Shown piece after piece: positions 42,657-51,992 of a stretch of DNA of 58,159 bases. The notes beneath the pieces are model-generated. The model saw nothing but the letters and a program-made list of their open reading frames with translations. It was not told the DNA's origin and did no database searches. The stretch lies in assembly GCA_031292035.1 (NCBI GenBank), contig JARLHX010000306.1:1-58159 (forward strand), read 5' to 3'. Position 1 is the stretch's first letter. Each line of letters opens with the position of its first letter. A program made the translations under genes and the position numbers. Origin of the DNA: Negativicutes bacterium. GTDB lineage: Bacteria; Bacillota_C; Negativicutes; Sporomusales_B; JARLHX01.

Positions 42657-44534
42657 TCTGGTATCGGGTAGTTCGCATTGTTTCAACCTGCGCCAAAGTG
42701 TCGTCCGGCTCATCCCCAGTATCGCCGCCGCCCTGCCATAGTGAAAATTAGTCTGCTCCAGCACATTGAGCAGCACTTCTTGATTGACGTTAGCGCGCTC
42801 CACCGCGTTTTTCCGGGCCTCGTGCATTTTCGGCAATACAGCAATGACATCATATTCGGAAATTACCGTTCCCTTTCCCAAAACGACCAGCCGTTCGACA
42901 ATATTACGCAGCTCCCGCACATTTCCCGGCCACGAATAGCCGGAAAGACGCGTCTGAGCCTCCGGGCTGATATCCTTTAAAACTTTATTGGAGCGCAGAC
43001 AATATACCTCCAAAAAATGGGTCACAAGCGCCATAATGTCTTTTTCGCGCTCGCGCAACGGCGGCAAGGACAGGCGCAAAGTATCCAGACGATAGTACAA
43101 ATCATCGCGAAAAGTCCCCTTTTGCATCATCCTGCCCAAATCGCGGTTGGTGGCAGCGATGATCCTGACATCCACAGGAATAACCCGTTCGTCGCCAAGA
43201 CGCATAATCTCCCGTTCCTGCAGCACCCGCAGCAGCCGCCCCTGCAGCGTCGCCGACATCTCCGATATTTCATCAAGAAAAATGGTCCCATGATGCGCCA
43301 ATTCAAATAGCCCTATTTTTCCGCCCCGCGCCGCACCGGTAAATGCTCCGTCGGCGTATCCGAACAACTCGCTTTCCAAAAGATTCTCAGGCAGCGCGGC
43401 GCAATTGATCGGCACAAACGGTCCGCCGACCCGAGAGCTGGCGTTGTGTATGCTTTGCGCGAAGATTTCCTTGCCTGTCCCGGTTTCCCCGATAATCAGC
43501 ACATTAGACAGGACATTGCTAAACTCGCGGGCCGTCGCGACAACATGTTTGATTGCCGCACTGTCCCCTATAATATCGCCGAAGTTAAAGCGCGCAACAT
43601 GGCCGCGGTAATGCGTTTTCTTCCGGATTTTCCTCTCCAGCTCCTGAATGGTGCTCGCCGGTTGAAAGGTGGCTACTGCCCCAATCGTGTGATCATCGAC
43701 AACAAACGGAACTTTATTGATCGCCAGTTGCAGACCGTTGACCGTTTTTACCTCCTCCAATTCCCGTTCGCCAGAAGCCAAAACGCTCTTTAAGCCCAGT
43801 TCCGGCAACACCCGGTCGACATCGCCTCCGATGGCTTCATCGCGGATGTCCAACAACTTACTAGCGTCGGTATTGACAAGATTGATCACTCCAAAGGCAT
43901 CCACCGCGATAATTCCCACGCTCGAATAGTTCAAAACGGCCCTAAACTGCTCACTGCGCTCCTGCTCTTTCTTTCGTATCCGGGCCGCCCTTTTCGCCTC
44001 TAGCAGAGCCTGATAGATCGCTTCCCTACCAGTTTGGATATACACGGCATTCAGACCCAGCCGCCGGGCAATAATCGTCGACATGACCCCCCCGATAAGC
44101 GCATCAATGTCCTTTTGGATTAGCTTCTCGATGCTCGGCTCGGCGTCCATCTCATCATTGACTTCAACTACTTCCAACTGGACATCCATGATCTCTTCTA
44201 TACTCTTGGCGCCATATACCATATCATGGGAGCCTACCACTCCGATTTTCCGGGCGCCAAACTGCTCCCGGCACACCTTGATGGAACGCATGATATCGTA
44301 GCCGCTCACAGGCAGGTCAATCACTGGCGCACTGATCGGCATTCGCTTCAACGCGGCGGCCGTCACTCCCCTGGCAATGATGGCATCAGCCACAAAGCCT
44401 TGTTGCGTGATTGACTGCACGCCGGTCGCCAATATGGTCTCGATTTGCCAGTCGCCGCTATTCATCTCGTGAAAGGTACTTTCTGCAATTTGCGCAATTT
44501 CCTCATATGGAATGACACAAATGATTTTCCCCAT
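42654..44534 (-). CDS. Sigma-54-dependent activator with PrpR-type sensor domain
   Basis: A 626-residue regulator. Residues about 1-190 resemble the PrpR N-domain (IICVIPYEEIAQIA, GVVGSHDMVYGAKS), about 200-310 a PAS-like domain, about 340-560 the AAA+ domain, and the C-terminus a Fis-type helix-turn-helix (GRAAAILGMSRTTLWRRLKQ). Walker A is GETGTGKE, the sigma-54 loop is DGAFTGA and Walker B is GTIFLDEI. GGGAGGG precedes ATG 44534. It almost certainly activates the adjacent -24/-12 promoter. The ligand may be an acyl-CoA, aldehyde or alcohol-derived compound; this is not decided. Confidence 0.9.
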   Translation of the reverse strand: MGKIICVIPYEEIAQIAESTFHEMNSGDWQIETILATGVQSITQQGFVADAIIARGVTAAALKRMPISAPVIDLPVSGYDIMRSIKVCREQFGARKIGVVGSHDMVYGAKSIEEIMDVQLEVVEVNDEMDAEPSIEKLIQKDIDALIGGVMSTIIARRLGLNAVYIQTGREAIYQALLEAKRAARIRKKEQERSEQFRAVLNYSSVGIIAVDAFGVINLVNTDASKLLDIRDEAIGGDVDRVLPELGLKSVLASGERELEEVKTVNGLQLAINKVPFVVDDHTIGAVATFQPASTIQELERKIRKKTHYRGHVARFNFGDIIGDSAAIKHVVATAREFSNVLSNVLIIGETGTGKEIFAQSIHNASSRVGGPFVPINCAALPENLLESELFGYADGAFTGAARGGKIGLFELAHHGTIFLDEISEMSATLQGRLLRVLQEREIMRLGDERVIPVDVRIIAATNRDLGRMMQKGTFRDDLYYRLDTLRLSLPPLREREKDIMALVTHFLEVYCLRSNKVLKDISPEAQTRLSGYSWPGNVRELRNIVERLVVLGKGTVISEYDVIAVLPKMHEARKNAVERANVNQEVLLNVLEQTNFHYGRAAAILGMSRTTLWRRLKQCELPDTR

Positions 44535-44700
44535 GTAGCTCCCTCCCCTAGTACGTCTGGGCAAAAATTAAAAAACGCAACCGATTCGACAAAAGCTGTC
44601 TTCGCCATCAATATTATAATACCTGTTTTCAAAAACCACTGCGCATTTTGGGTCTGCCCCCGGAAATTGCTCCAATATTTTAAAATTAATTTGAGCAGTT

Positions 44701-44825
44701 TTATGGTTCCCATAGGGACGCCTCGACATCCAGCAGCTTGTGCAGGGTTTCTTCCACCGTTCTTCGGACCAGCCTCCTAATTGATTCTTCAAGCCGGATT
44801 CATTCAAGTGTATAATGTTGCTCAT
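44701..44825 (-). pseudogene. IS256/mutator-family transposase N-terminal remnant, frameshifted
   Basis: ATG 44825 follows a strong AGGAGGAG site. The first 18 residues (MSNIIHLNESGLKNQLGG) are in one frame. A shift at about 44773 is needed to reach LVRRTVEETLHKLLDVEA, which matches the conserved start of mutator-type transposases (LVRxTVEETLNALLDAEAD), before a stop at 44701. Only about 40 of some 400 residues remain. Confidence 0.5.
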
Positions 44826-44986
44826 AAGGGCTCCTCCTGGTGTTTTTCCGGATTGGTTTGTCGCAATTCCTATCCTTGTACACCCAGAGATAGCTCTTTT
44901 CATTTGTGCGAAACTTATTGTATGTTATCCATCAAAGGTCCTGTTTTTCTTTACTATCATCGAAATGACTTGTCTCTGATAAACAA

Positions 44987-45019
44987 CGAATGAAGCCTTG
45001 CAATGCAAGGCTTCATTCG
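44987..45019. repeat. 16-bp near-perfect palindromic hairpin
   Basis: CGAATGAAGCCTTGCA at 44987-45002 and its exact complement at 45004-45019 flank one base. No T run follows. It is upstream of the amidase gene. Confidence 0.8.
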
Positions 45020-45226
45020 CGCTATTTCCTTCCCGCCCTCGCTCAAATTAAGGATAAATGGGCATTTACCTATATACTCTTGCCCTGTTTGCTAGATCAA
45101 GAATCCACATTAACCGCGGGAGGCTACTCTGTATCTTTAGGGGCCTTACTGGGCGCGGTCGGCTGCCGGCACTCCTTTGCGCCACTTAACATAATATATA
45201 GAAACACGCATATTGGAGGAATAAAA

Positions 45227-45859
45227 ATGTTACACTGTGATGCTGGTCATCAAAAAGACGTCAGCGGATGCCAGTATGGCTGGGTGTCAAAGCCATTATT
45301 TAATAAAATCGTTGTCCTCGACCCTGGTCATGGAGGTATTTATTCGGGAGCCATAAACTATGGGATTCGGGAAGCTGATATTAATCTGTCGATCGCTCTT
45401 AAACTACGCAAAAAACTAGCCAGGTTAGGCGCTACAGTTATTATGACGCGAACACGTGATGTTAACCTAGCACCCGCAGGCTCGACTCTTGACGCCGATC
45501 TCCAAGCCAGAGTGGATATTGCTAAAACCTCTTGTGCTGATATCTTCGTAAGCCTGCATGTTGACGATGTTCCAAATATCAATCTTGTAGGTCCTGCCAG
45601 TTACTTCGCGAAAGGACGTTCTTCTGGCCTTGCCTGTGCTATCCAAACTTCTTTAGTAAATGAAATCTGCACAGTTGATAATGGCGTCAGTCCAGCCGAT
45701 ATTTATGTACTCGTTCATAATGACATGCCCGCAGCATTAATTGAAATGGGATACCTATCCAATCCTGCGGAAGCATTATGTCTTATGGATAACGCTTATC
45801 AAAGTCAAATAGCTGATGGTATTGTAAAGGGTATCATTAACTACTTTCTGTGCCATTAA
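45227..45859 (+). CDS. N-acetylmuramoyl-L-alanine amidase (Amidase_3)
   Basis: A 210-residue protein made only of an Amidase_3 domain. The zinc and catalytic residues are seen in VLDPGHGG, the Glu of IREADINL, SLHVDD and the late IEMGYLSN. GGAGG lies 8 bases before ATG 45227; the 79 residues of open frame upstream are not used. No signal peptide or cell-wall-binding domain is seen, unlike exported CwlC/CwlD or LytC enzymes. It may act in the mother cell during spore cortex formation or be released on lysis. The base composition is more AT-rich than flanking genes. Confidence 0.85.
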   Translation: MLHCDAGHQKDVSGCQYGWVSKPLFNKIVVLDPGHGGIYSGAINYGIREADINLSIALKLRKKLARLGATVIMTRTRDVNLAPAGSTLDADLQARVDIAKTSCADIFVSLHVDDVPNINLVGPASYFAKGRSSGLACAIQTSLVNEICTVDNGVSPADIYVLVHNDMPAALIEMGYLSNPAEALCLMDNAYQSQIADGIVKGIINYFLCH

Positions 45860-46023
45860 TCTATTGATGTGCTATCTTAAGAGTGGCCTAGCGCCCCCAT
45901 TGTTGCCGCTTCGGCCCGACTACTGGTTTTCATTACCCCCAAACTTTTTTCTTTCATTAGCGATCCACCTCATATAGCCCTTACGCGCTGAATTTCTGGT
46001 CAATAGTTCGGGTAATGATGTCA

Positions 46024-46587
46024 TCAGCTCTCAGGCGCCCGTCCTGAATATAGCCGAGAAGTTCTTTCAGGTAGTTTTGCCAACTGCCTGAGAGCTTCTT
46101 CCTCCGTTGGGATTCTTACTCTGAGAAGCAGCCAGGTATTGAGCAGGGTGGCCGCAATCGCAGTCAGCCAGGCACTATAAATTAGTGGTACACAGACCAG
46201 TTCCATGGCAACAGCCAAATAGTTGGGGTGTCGCAAAAACCGATAGGGCCCCCGGCAAACCTTCTTTTCACCAGGAATGACTAAGATACGCGTATTCCAG
46301 TATCGGCCAAGACTGATAATACACCAATAACGCAGTCCCTGAGCGGCGATAAAAACCGTGAACCAGAAGTACCAAAATGTGCTCAGGCTTGATCCGCGCC
46401 AGACCACCTCGGCGACCCAGCCGACTAGCCAGCCGGATTGTAAAATGAAAAACAAGGGATAGTGCTCGCCTCCGGATTCCTGCGCACCCCGGGCAAGCAT
46501 CCACTGGCGGTTACGGCTTGCTAGTGCTAACTCCAGCAATCGTTGTAAGGCTATTAGGGCAGCCAAAGCGGTAATCCCAATTACCAT
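46024..46587 (-). CDS. Isoprenylcysteine carboxyl methyltransferase-family protein (BpsB-like)
   Basis: A 187-residue membrane protein of the ICMT family with about five helices and the SAM-binding signature YRFLRHPNYLAVAMEL near residue 120. It overlaps the type III polyketide synthase gene by 7 bases. The pair matches BpsA-BpsB (type III PKS plus methyltransferase) of Bacillus, in which alkylpyrones or alkylresorcinols are made and O-methylated. The same role is inferred here. Confidence 0.8.
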   Translation of the reverse strand: MVIGITALAALIALQRLLELALASRNRQWMLARGAQESGGEHYPLFFILQSGWLVGWVAEVVWRGSSLSTFWYFWFTVFIAAQGLRYWCIISLGRYWNTRILVIPGEKKVCRGPYRFLRHPNYLAVAMELVCVPLIYSAWLTAIAATLLNTWLLLRVRIPTEEEALRQLAKLPERTSRLYSGRAPES

Positions 46588-47627
46588 CGAAACAGTACCT
46601 GGTCAGAACTAAAGCCCGGCCCCAATGCCAGCATGACGCCGTAATGGCCGTTAGGCGGTTCTGAACGCAAGAAGCGGTCGAGAACAAATAGTACCGATGC
46701 GCTGGACATATTGCCGTAATTATTCAAGACATCATAAGCCGTGGCAAACTTCTCAGTCGGCAAACCGAGACTTTCGGCATAAGCTTCAATCACCTTTGCC
46801 CCGCCGGGGTGGGCCACATAATGCCGCAGGTCCTCCTGCACCACTCCCCAGCGTTCACATGCCTGAGTCAATAAATTGGGCAAATAGCGCCTTACGATGG
46901 TGGGAATGTCGCGGGAGAATCGCACCTTTAGCCCAGACTCCACTACATCCCAGCCCATAATGTCTTCGGTGTCCTCAAACAGGGTACTGTGGCTGCCGAG
47001 CACCTCCGGTCCGTCGCCCTCTGCCGTTAATACAACCGCTGCCGCTCCATCAGCAAAAATGCCGGCGCCGACAAGATTGGACTTGGAAAAGTCGTTGCGC
47101 TGGAAGGTAAGGCTGCAAAGCTCAACCGCCACCAAGAGAACGGCCCGTCCTGGGACAGCGGTTACCAGTTCGGCAGCCCGGGCCAAGCCTGCCGCTCCGC
47201 CGCCGCAGCCAAGTCCCCACAAGGGAATCCGGGCGGCATGCGCCGACAAACCCAGTCGCTGAATGAGCTTTGCGTCCAAGGTAGGGGTGGAAATACCGGT
47301 AGAAGATACTAAGATCACTGCCCCAATATCCTGGGGATCGACTCCCGCCCGTTCCAGCGCCTGTATGCTGGCCGCCTCAGCCAGTTCAAAACCAATTTGC
47401 TCGTACAGTAGGTTGGCCTCAGCGAAGGTATGCGGCACAGCATACCATTCCAACGGTTGAGCGATATGCCGAACCGTAATACAGGCGTTATCAAAAATCG
47501 GCAGCAAGCGCTCCAAGTTGTCAATTTTCTTCTCAAACAAGATCGCTGCGAACTTTTTTAAGTCGTCTTGCCTCACCGCATAAGGTGGAACGGCAAGTCC
47601 TACCGATCTGATTACCGGTCCCTTCAT
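46581..47627 (-). CDS. Type III polyketide synthase (BpsA-like)
   Basis: A 348-residue chalcone/stilbene-synthase-fold enzyme with all three catalytic residues: C141 (WGLGCGGG), H273 (VAHPGG) and N306 (NNYGN). Length and motif order match bacterial alkylpyrone synthases. AGAGGATGG precedes ATG 47627. It is coupled to the methyltransferase gene by overlap. The product is probably a long-chain pyrone or resorcinol lipid; the starter is unknown. Confidence 0.88.
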   Translation of the reverse strand: MKGPVIRSVGLAVPPYAVRQDDLKKFAAILFEKKIDNLERLLPIFDNACITVRHIAQPLEWYAVPHTFAEANLLYEQIGFELAEAASIQALERAGVDPQDIGAVILVSSTGISTPTLDAKLIQRLGLSAHAARIPLWGLGCGGGAAGLARAAELVTAVPGRAVLLVAVELCSLTFQRNDFSKSNLVGAGIFADGAAAVVLTAEGDGPEVLGSHSTLFEDTEDIMGWDVVESGLKVRFSRDIPTIVRRYLPNLLTQACERWGVVQEDLRHYVAHPGGAKVIEAYAESLGLPTEKFATAYDVLNNYGNMSSASVLFVLDRFLRSEPPNGHYGVMLALGPGFSSDQVLFRW

Positions 47628-47793
47628 ATCAGCACCATCCTCTCATTAAAGCCCCTCGCTTGTACTATAACCTATGTACAGCGCTGGTGAAAAATGCTGT
47701 CCATATCATCAAGTAGCTTAATCCCGTGAACGTACAACGGCGATCTACTTTCTTGCTAACTGCTTAAAAGGGAGGTATCATCAAGTCTAAGAA

Positions 47794-47830
47794 TAAAGCC
47801 CCTGACGGAATTGCTTCCGCAGAGGCTTTA
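47794..47830 (-). terminator. Terminator after the glutamate-synthase-like gene
   Basis: TAAAGCCTCTGCGGAA and TTCCGTCAGGGGCTTTA (minus strand) form a long stem with wobble pairs. Confidence 0.7.
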
Positions 47831-47865
47831 ACGTTTGCCAGCTTATAAAACTTTACGACGATCGA

Positions 47866-49230
47866 CTACTGCATCATCGGCTTTGCTTCGGCCACTGCAT
47901 ACTGCCGTGGATGCTGTTGCAGGAACAACTGTTCATCGCTCCTGTGGCTGGCAGCATACCTTATGCCGATAAAATTGGCCAAGCCTTCTTCAACAGATAC
48001 CAGGTCTTCCCTGGACAAGTCCTTAATGGCATTCCTGCCGACTGCCTGCGCCGCCAGCTGCATTTCCACCGTACAGGACTTTAAAAAATTAGACAGGTGC
48101 TGCGCAGCCTTTTCCACATCCAGCTTGTCGGTCAGTTTGCCGTCGTATAGAGCCATCTGGACTGGCAGTGCCTGGGGCAAGGCTTTGACTGCCTGGCTTT
48201 GCAGCGCCGCCATCAGGGCGATAGAACCGATATATACCGCATCGGCGCCGATAGCCAATGCTTTGAGGAAATGACCAGGAGTCGTCATTCCGCCTGCGCA
48301 AATGACGCTGAAATCTTCACGCAGACCTTTTACTGTCAGCCAATCTACCGTTCTTACTAAAGAGTGCAGCGTTGGCAACCCCACATGGTCCTGAAGGGTG
48401 GGGTTGGCGTGAGATGTTCCGCCTTCGGAACCATCGACAACGATGAAATCGGCCTTTGTTTGCGCAATTACGGCGAGTTCGTATTCGATAAAATCCGTCC
48501 CTGCTATCTTAATGCCAACCGGAATGTCATACTGGGATTTTAGTTGGTTAATCAATTTGGTGACATCTTGCGGTGTATTTACTCCCGGCATGTTAGCGTT
48601 AATGCCTGTGTATTGTCCTTTTTCCAGATGCCAGGCGGCCCGCAAGTGATCACCGATTTTATCGGTCGACATCGGCTCATCGACAGCGCCTCCCCATGCC
48701 CCTTGGCCGAGTTGCACTTCAATGGCGTCAAGCCGGCGCAACTGGTCCGGGGTATTGAGCCAGCCACCCCGATTGTACTGCCCAATCAGTAGTTTGGCAG
48801 CGTCGCGCTCTTCATTCGTCACGGCGGATTCACCGGTATTGGTCGAAGTTCCAGCCATCGACGCGCCTTTTGCCAAGGCGATTTTCATTGGAAGGCTCAG
48901 CGAGCCACCGTACGACATTCCTGTAATCATAATCGGAATATCCAGCTGGAGTGGTTTTTTTGCCTTAGGGCCAATCACGGTACCCATGTCCACTGCGGCG
49001 TAATCCGGAACTGGCATCTGAAACAATTGACGCGGGTTTAACAGGATGTGGTTCCATGGCGACAGGACAGTTGGGCTGCCCAGCGGACGGGTCAATTCCT
49101 TGCCGAGTTCGGCCCTGATAGCGGCTTCCATTATCGCCACCGGCGTCAATTTCTCGGCGACAGTGACTAAAAGGACAGGATTGTCGGGATAATCCTCAGT
49201 CATCATTTTCACGGTTGCTTCGTCCATCAT
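47866..49230 (-). CDS. FMN-binding glutamate-synthase-family protein, 5' truncated by IS21
   Basis: 454 residues remain of a GltS-central-domain (FMN and Fe-S) protein. Conserved segments include PIMITGMSYGGSLS, STNTGESAVTNEER, a Gly-rich QYNRGGW loop, ADFIVVDGSEGGTS and GADAVYIGS. The first ATG (49230) has no ribosome site. In-frame codons for KLLDP lie just upstream, then the IS21 end begins at 49247, where the frame meets a stop. The gene has therefore lost its 5' end and promoter, and is probably not expressed or only weakly. Homologues are about 30-70 residues longer. Intact members act as ferredoxin-dependent glutamate synthases or other amidotransferase-type oxidoreductases. Confidence 0.75.
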   Translation of the reverse strand: MMDEATVKMMTEDYPDNPVLLVTVAEKLTPVAIMEAAIRAELGKELTRPLGSPTVLSPWNHILLNPRQLFQMPVPDYAAVDMGTVIGPKAKKPLQLDIPIMITGMSYGGSLSLPMKIALAKGASMAGTSTNTGESAVTNEERDAAKLLIGQYNRGGWLNTPDQLRRLDAIEVQLGQGAWGGAVDEPMSTDKIGDHLRAAWHLEKGQYTGINANMPGVNTPQDVTKLINQLKSQYDIPVGIKIAGTDFIEYELAVIAQTKADFIVVDGSEGGTSHANPTLQDHVGLPTLHSLVRTVDWLTVKGLREDFSVICAGGMTTPGHFLKALAIGADAVYIGSIALMAALQSQAVKALPQALPVQMALYDGKLTDKLDVEKAAQHLSNFLKSCTVEMQLAAQAVGRNAIKDLSREDLVSVEEGLANFIGIRYAASHRSDEQLFLQQHPRQYAVAEAKPMMQ

Positions 49231-49368
49231 CGGATCCAGAAGTTTCTGTCAGCGCCAGCGATAAAATGTAGGAAAGCGGCGGTATAAAATTGCATATTTG
49301 CGGCAGTTGCGAATGATCTATGGTACACTTTTTCCTGTCTTTGTTCAGGAGGCAGGAAGGGTGGAAAA

Positions 49369-50592
49369 ATGGAAGGAGCCAAATGGATGGAAATTCGGAC
49401 TGACCGCCAAAAAGGAATGAGCTTTGCAGAAATCGCCCGCAAGTACCATCTTGACCCGAGGACCGCGAAAAAGTATGCTCTGTCGGAAACACGACCGGTG
49501 TACAAGCTGTCACAGCCCAAGTCCTCGAAACTCGATCCGTACAAGCAGCAGATCAGTGTGTGGCTGGAAGAAGCGCCATACAGCGCGGCGCGAATACTGG
49601 AGAAGCTCCAGGAACAGGGCTTTGAAGGAAAATACAGTATCGTCAAAGAGTATGTGCGCGGCCACAAGACCGACCTGGAGGAAAAGGCAACAGTCCGATT
49701 TGAAACGATGCCGGGACTGCAGGGCCAAGTGGACTGGGCTTTTTTCGAAGACCATATCGTTCTGGAGTCCGGCAAGCCGAAAAAGCTGTACTGCTTTTTG
49801 ATGGTGCTGGGATATTCCCGGATGCGCTACATCGAGTTCGTCACGGATATGAGCACCAACACCCTAATCCGCTGCCACCAGAACGCTTTCCGGTACTTTA
49901 ACGGCTACCCGGAAGAAATCCTCTACGACAATATGAAGCAGGTGGTCATCAAAAGGCTACTGAGGCAAGAAGACAGCACCCTCAACCGCCAATTCGAGGA
50001 CTTCGCGGGCTTCTACGGCTTCAAGCCCGTTCTCTGCCGACCGTACCGGGGCCAGACAAAAGGCAAGGTCGAACGGACGGTGGCCTTCGTTCGGGATAAT
50101 TTCATGACCGGTATCCGATACAGCTCACTGGATGATCTCAACGGGCAGGCAGTTGCCTGGTGCAGCAAAGTAAACGGCAAAGTGCATAGCACTACCGGGG
50201 AGATACCGTTTGAGAGGCTGGGGAAAGAAAACCTTAGCCCGCTGTCTCGTCAGTATCTGATCGAAAAAATCAATCTCAGGAGGGTAGAAAAAGACTGCCT
50301 CATCAGCTACGCCGGCATTAAGTATTCTGTACCAGCAGAATACGTCGGCAAGGATGTGGCAGTCGTGGGCCTCGACAACATGCTGGCTGCATATTACGAG
50401 GGCAAACAGATTGCTCTGCATAAGATATCCTACCAGAAGAAGGACATGGTGGTCAACCCGACCCACTATCGCCGGCTGACCGTCCGGCAGACCTTCGACA
50501 TCGAAAACACCTTGCTCGATGGCGGCAAGATCATCGATTTCCCGATCAAATCGCCTGACCTCAACACCTACGACGAGGTAATCGGGGAATGA
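49369..50592 (+). CDS. istA: IS21-family transposase IstA
   Basis: A 407-residue DDE transposase with an N-terminal helix-turn-helix (GMSFAEIARKYHLDPRTAKKY) and the integrase-type core. The acidic residues are in GQVDWAFFED, the Asp of ILYDNMK and the Glu of KGKVERTVAF. It overlaps istB by four bases (ATGA). The gene is intact, so the element may still be active. Confidence 0.92.
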   Translation: MEGAKWMEIRTDRQKGMSFAEIARKYHLDPRTAKKYALSETRPVYKLSQPKSSKLDPYKQQISVWLEEAPYSAARILEKLQEQGFEGKYSIVKEYVRGHKTDLEEKATVRFETMPGLQGQVDWAFFEDHIVLESGKPKKLYCFLMVLGYSRMRYIEFVTDMSTNTLIRCHQNAFRYFNGYPEEILYDNMKQVVIKRLLRQEDSTLNRQFEDFAGFYGFKPVLCRPYRGQTKGKVERTVAFVRDNFMTGIRYSSLDDLNGQAVAWCSKVNGKVHSTTGEIPFERLGKENLSPLSRQYLIEKINLRRVEKDCLISYAGIKYSVPAEYVGKDVAVVGLDNMLAAYYEGKQIALHKISYQKKDMVVNPTHYRRLTVRQTFDIENTLLDGGKIIDFPIKSPDLNTYDEVIGE

Positions 50593-51386
50593 GCGAATTC
50601 GTCTACGAGCGCATCAAGGAGAACCTGGGAAGCCTTAAGATGCGCAACACGCTGGAGATTCTGGACAACTATCTGGAGCGGGCCATCAAGGATGAGTTGA
50701 ACATCGTCACCGTGCTGGATCATATCTTTGGAGAGGAAGCCAAAAGCAAGCGCCGGCGCGCCTATGAGCAGCAGGTTCAGCTATCGGGCTTCCCCATAAA
50801 AAAGACGCTGGCTGACTTCGACTTCAGCTTCCAGCCCTCTATAGACAAAAGCCAAATCGAGGAACTGGCTACCATGCGCTTCGTGGAGAATGCGGAAAAT
50901 ATCGTGTTTCTCGGCCCTCCCGGTGTCGGCAAGACTCACTTGGCTACCGCACTAGGACTGGAAGCCGCCAGGTGCCGCTTTTCCACCTACTACATCAACT
51001 GCCACACCCTCATCGAGCAGCTCAAAAAAGCGCACTTAGAAAACAGGCTGCAGGACAGGCTGAAGATTTTTAGTCGATACCGACTGCTCATCATCGACGA
51101 GATCGGTTATCTGCCAATGGATATTCAAGGGGCTAACCTCTTCTTCCAGCTTATCGCCAGGCGCTACGAGAAGGTTTCCACCGTCTTTACTTCAAACAAG
51201 ACTTTTTCCCAGTGGAATGAGATCTTCGCGGAGGTTACGATAGCCTCCGCCATCTTAGACCGGGTGCTGCACCACTGCACCGTCATCAACATCAAAGGCG
51301 ACAGCTACAGGCTTAAAGAGCGCAAGGAGTACATGAAGCAAAAACAGCATGTCATCAACACGCTGTTCGAGCAAAAGCAACAGTGA
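50589..51386 (+). CDS. istB: IS21-family helper ATPase IstB
   Basis: A 265-residue AAA+ ATPase with Walker A GPPGVGKTHLA and Walker B LLIIDEIGYLP. IstB loads and regulates IstA at target DNA. It starts in the istA stop and has no visible defect. Confidence 0.92.
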   Translation: MSEFVYERIKENLGSLKMRNTLEILDNYLERAIKDELNIVTVLDHIFGEEAKSKRRRAYEQQVQLSGFPIKKTLADFDFSFQPSIDKSQIEELATMRFVENAENIVFLGPPGVGKTHLATALGLEAARCRFSTYYINCHTLIEQLKKAHLENRLQDRLKIFSRYRLLIIDEIGYLPMDIQGANLFFQLIARRYEKVSTVFTSNKTFSQWNEIFAEVTIASAILDRVLHHCTVINIKGDSYRLKERKEYMKQKQHVINTLFEQKQQ

Positions 51387-51433
51387 CCCGCCGCCACAAA
51401 CATGCAAATTCTTAATGCCACTTTCATGCAAAA

Positions 51434-51976
51434 TCATGTTGGCGTTGACATATATTGTCTCTTCAAATCTTCAATTAAATTATAATTCGAAAGGCCCAAT
51501 GCTCTTATACCATCTTGATATTCATTTTTTAAGGGAAGCCACCTAGTTTGGTTGTTAGTACGATTTAATATCCAGGGATCAACCCCGATTATTATGGTTC
51601 TCGGGAGTCGGTTTTGTTCACGATATAATTGATAAATAGCAATATGATCTTCTAAAGAAGCTCCAAAAACGCTATGATTGAAAAAACTATGACCAGGAAA
51701 TATTGAGTTGTCAATTTGCAAACTTCTGCTTGAACCAAATACTATAATATCTTTACCTGCCTTATTGTTTTGAATAAAGTACCTTTGAAAGCGTCTATCA
51801 TCATAATTTGCAACATTGGCAGCATTCTTCTCTCGTAGTAAGATGTCTGCGATGTCTTTGGCGTATTTTGCGTCAAATACATGTGCAGGGTCCAAAGCAA
51901 CACTCATAAATCCTACTATTGCCAGGCACACGGCACATATACTTAAGACTATCCAGAAAAATTTCTTATAACTCAT
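51434..51976 (-). pseudogene. SGNH/AlgX-like exopolysaccharide modification protein, 3' truncated by IS21
   Basis: 180 residues remain. An N-terminal membrane anchor (FFWIVLSICAVCLAIVGF) is followed by VFGSSRSLQI and SVFGASLEDHIAIYQL, as in the acyltransferase partner proteins next to MBOAT genes. The last nine codons come from the right end of the IS (51434-51450), so the true C-terminus, including later catalytic residues, is lost. It lies 16 bases after the MBOAT gene and would have been its partner. The start at 51976 has a weak AAGGG site. Confidence 0.75.
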
Positions 51977-51992
51977 CTTTTACCCTTTCGAA

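Larger units (their letters stand above)
44535..45226. other. Intergenic region with a transposase remnant and hairpin
   Basis: Contains the IS256 remnant (44701-44825) and the inverted repeat at 44987-45019. Nothing else is recognised. Confidence 0.5.
49247..51450 (+). mobile_element. IS21-family insertion sequence (2204 bp)
   Basis: The ends are TGTCAGCGCC at 49247 and the complement TGTCAACGCC at 51450. Each end has two internal repeats of the form TGYA-N5-GYGGC spaced 24 bases apart: left at 49267 and 49291, right at 51406 and 51430 on the minus strand. These multiple terminal repeats, two overlapping genes istA/istB and the length identify IS21. No target-site duplication of 4-8 bases is seen, so the flanks were probably changed by deletion next to the element. 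Confidence 0.92.

Noticed and set aside
44568..44903. 111-residue minus-strand ORF
   Set aside because: Only its N-terminal part is meaningful, as the IS256 transposase remnant; the rest is out of frame.
49231..49246. Target-site duplication of the IS21 element
   Set aside because: The 8 bases left of 49247 (AAGTTTC-type) and right of 51450 (TATATTGT) do not match, so no duplication was claimed.
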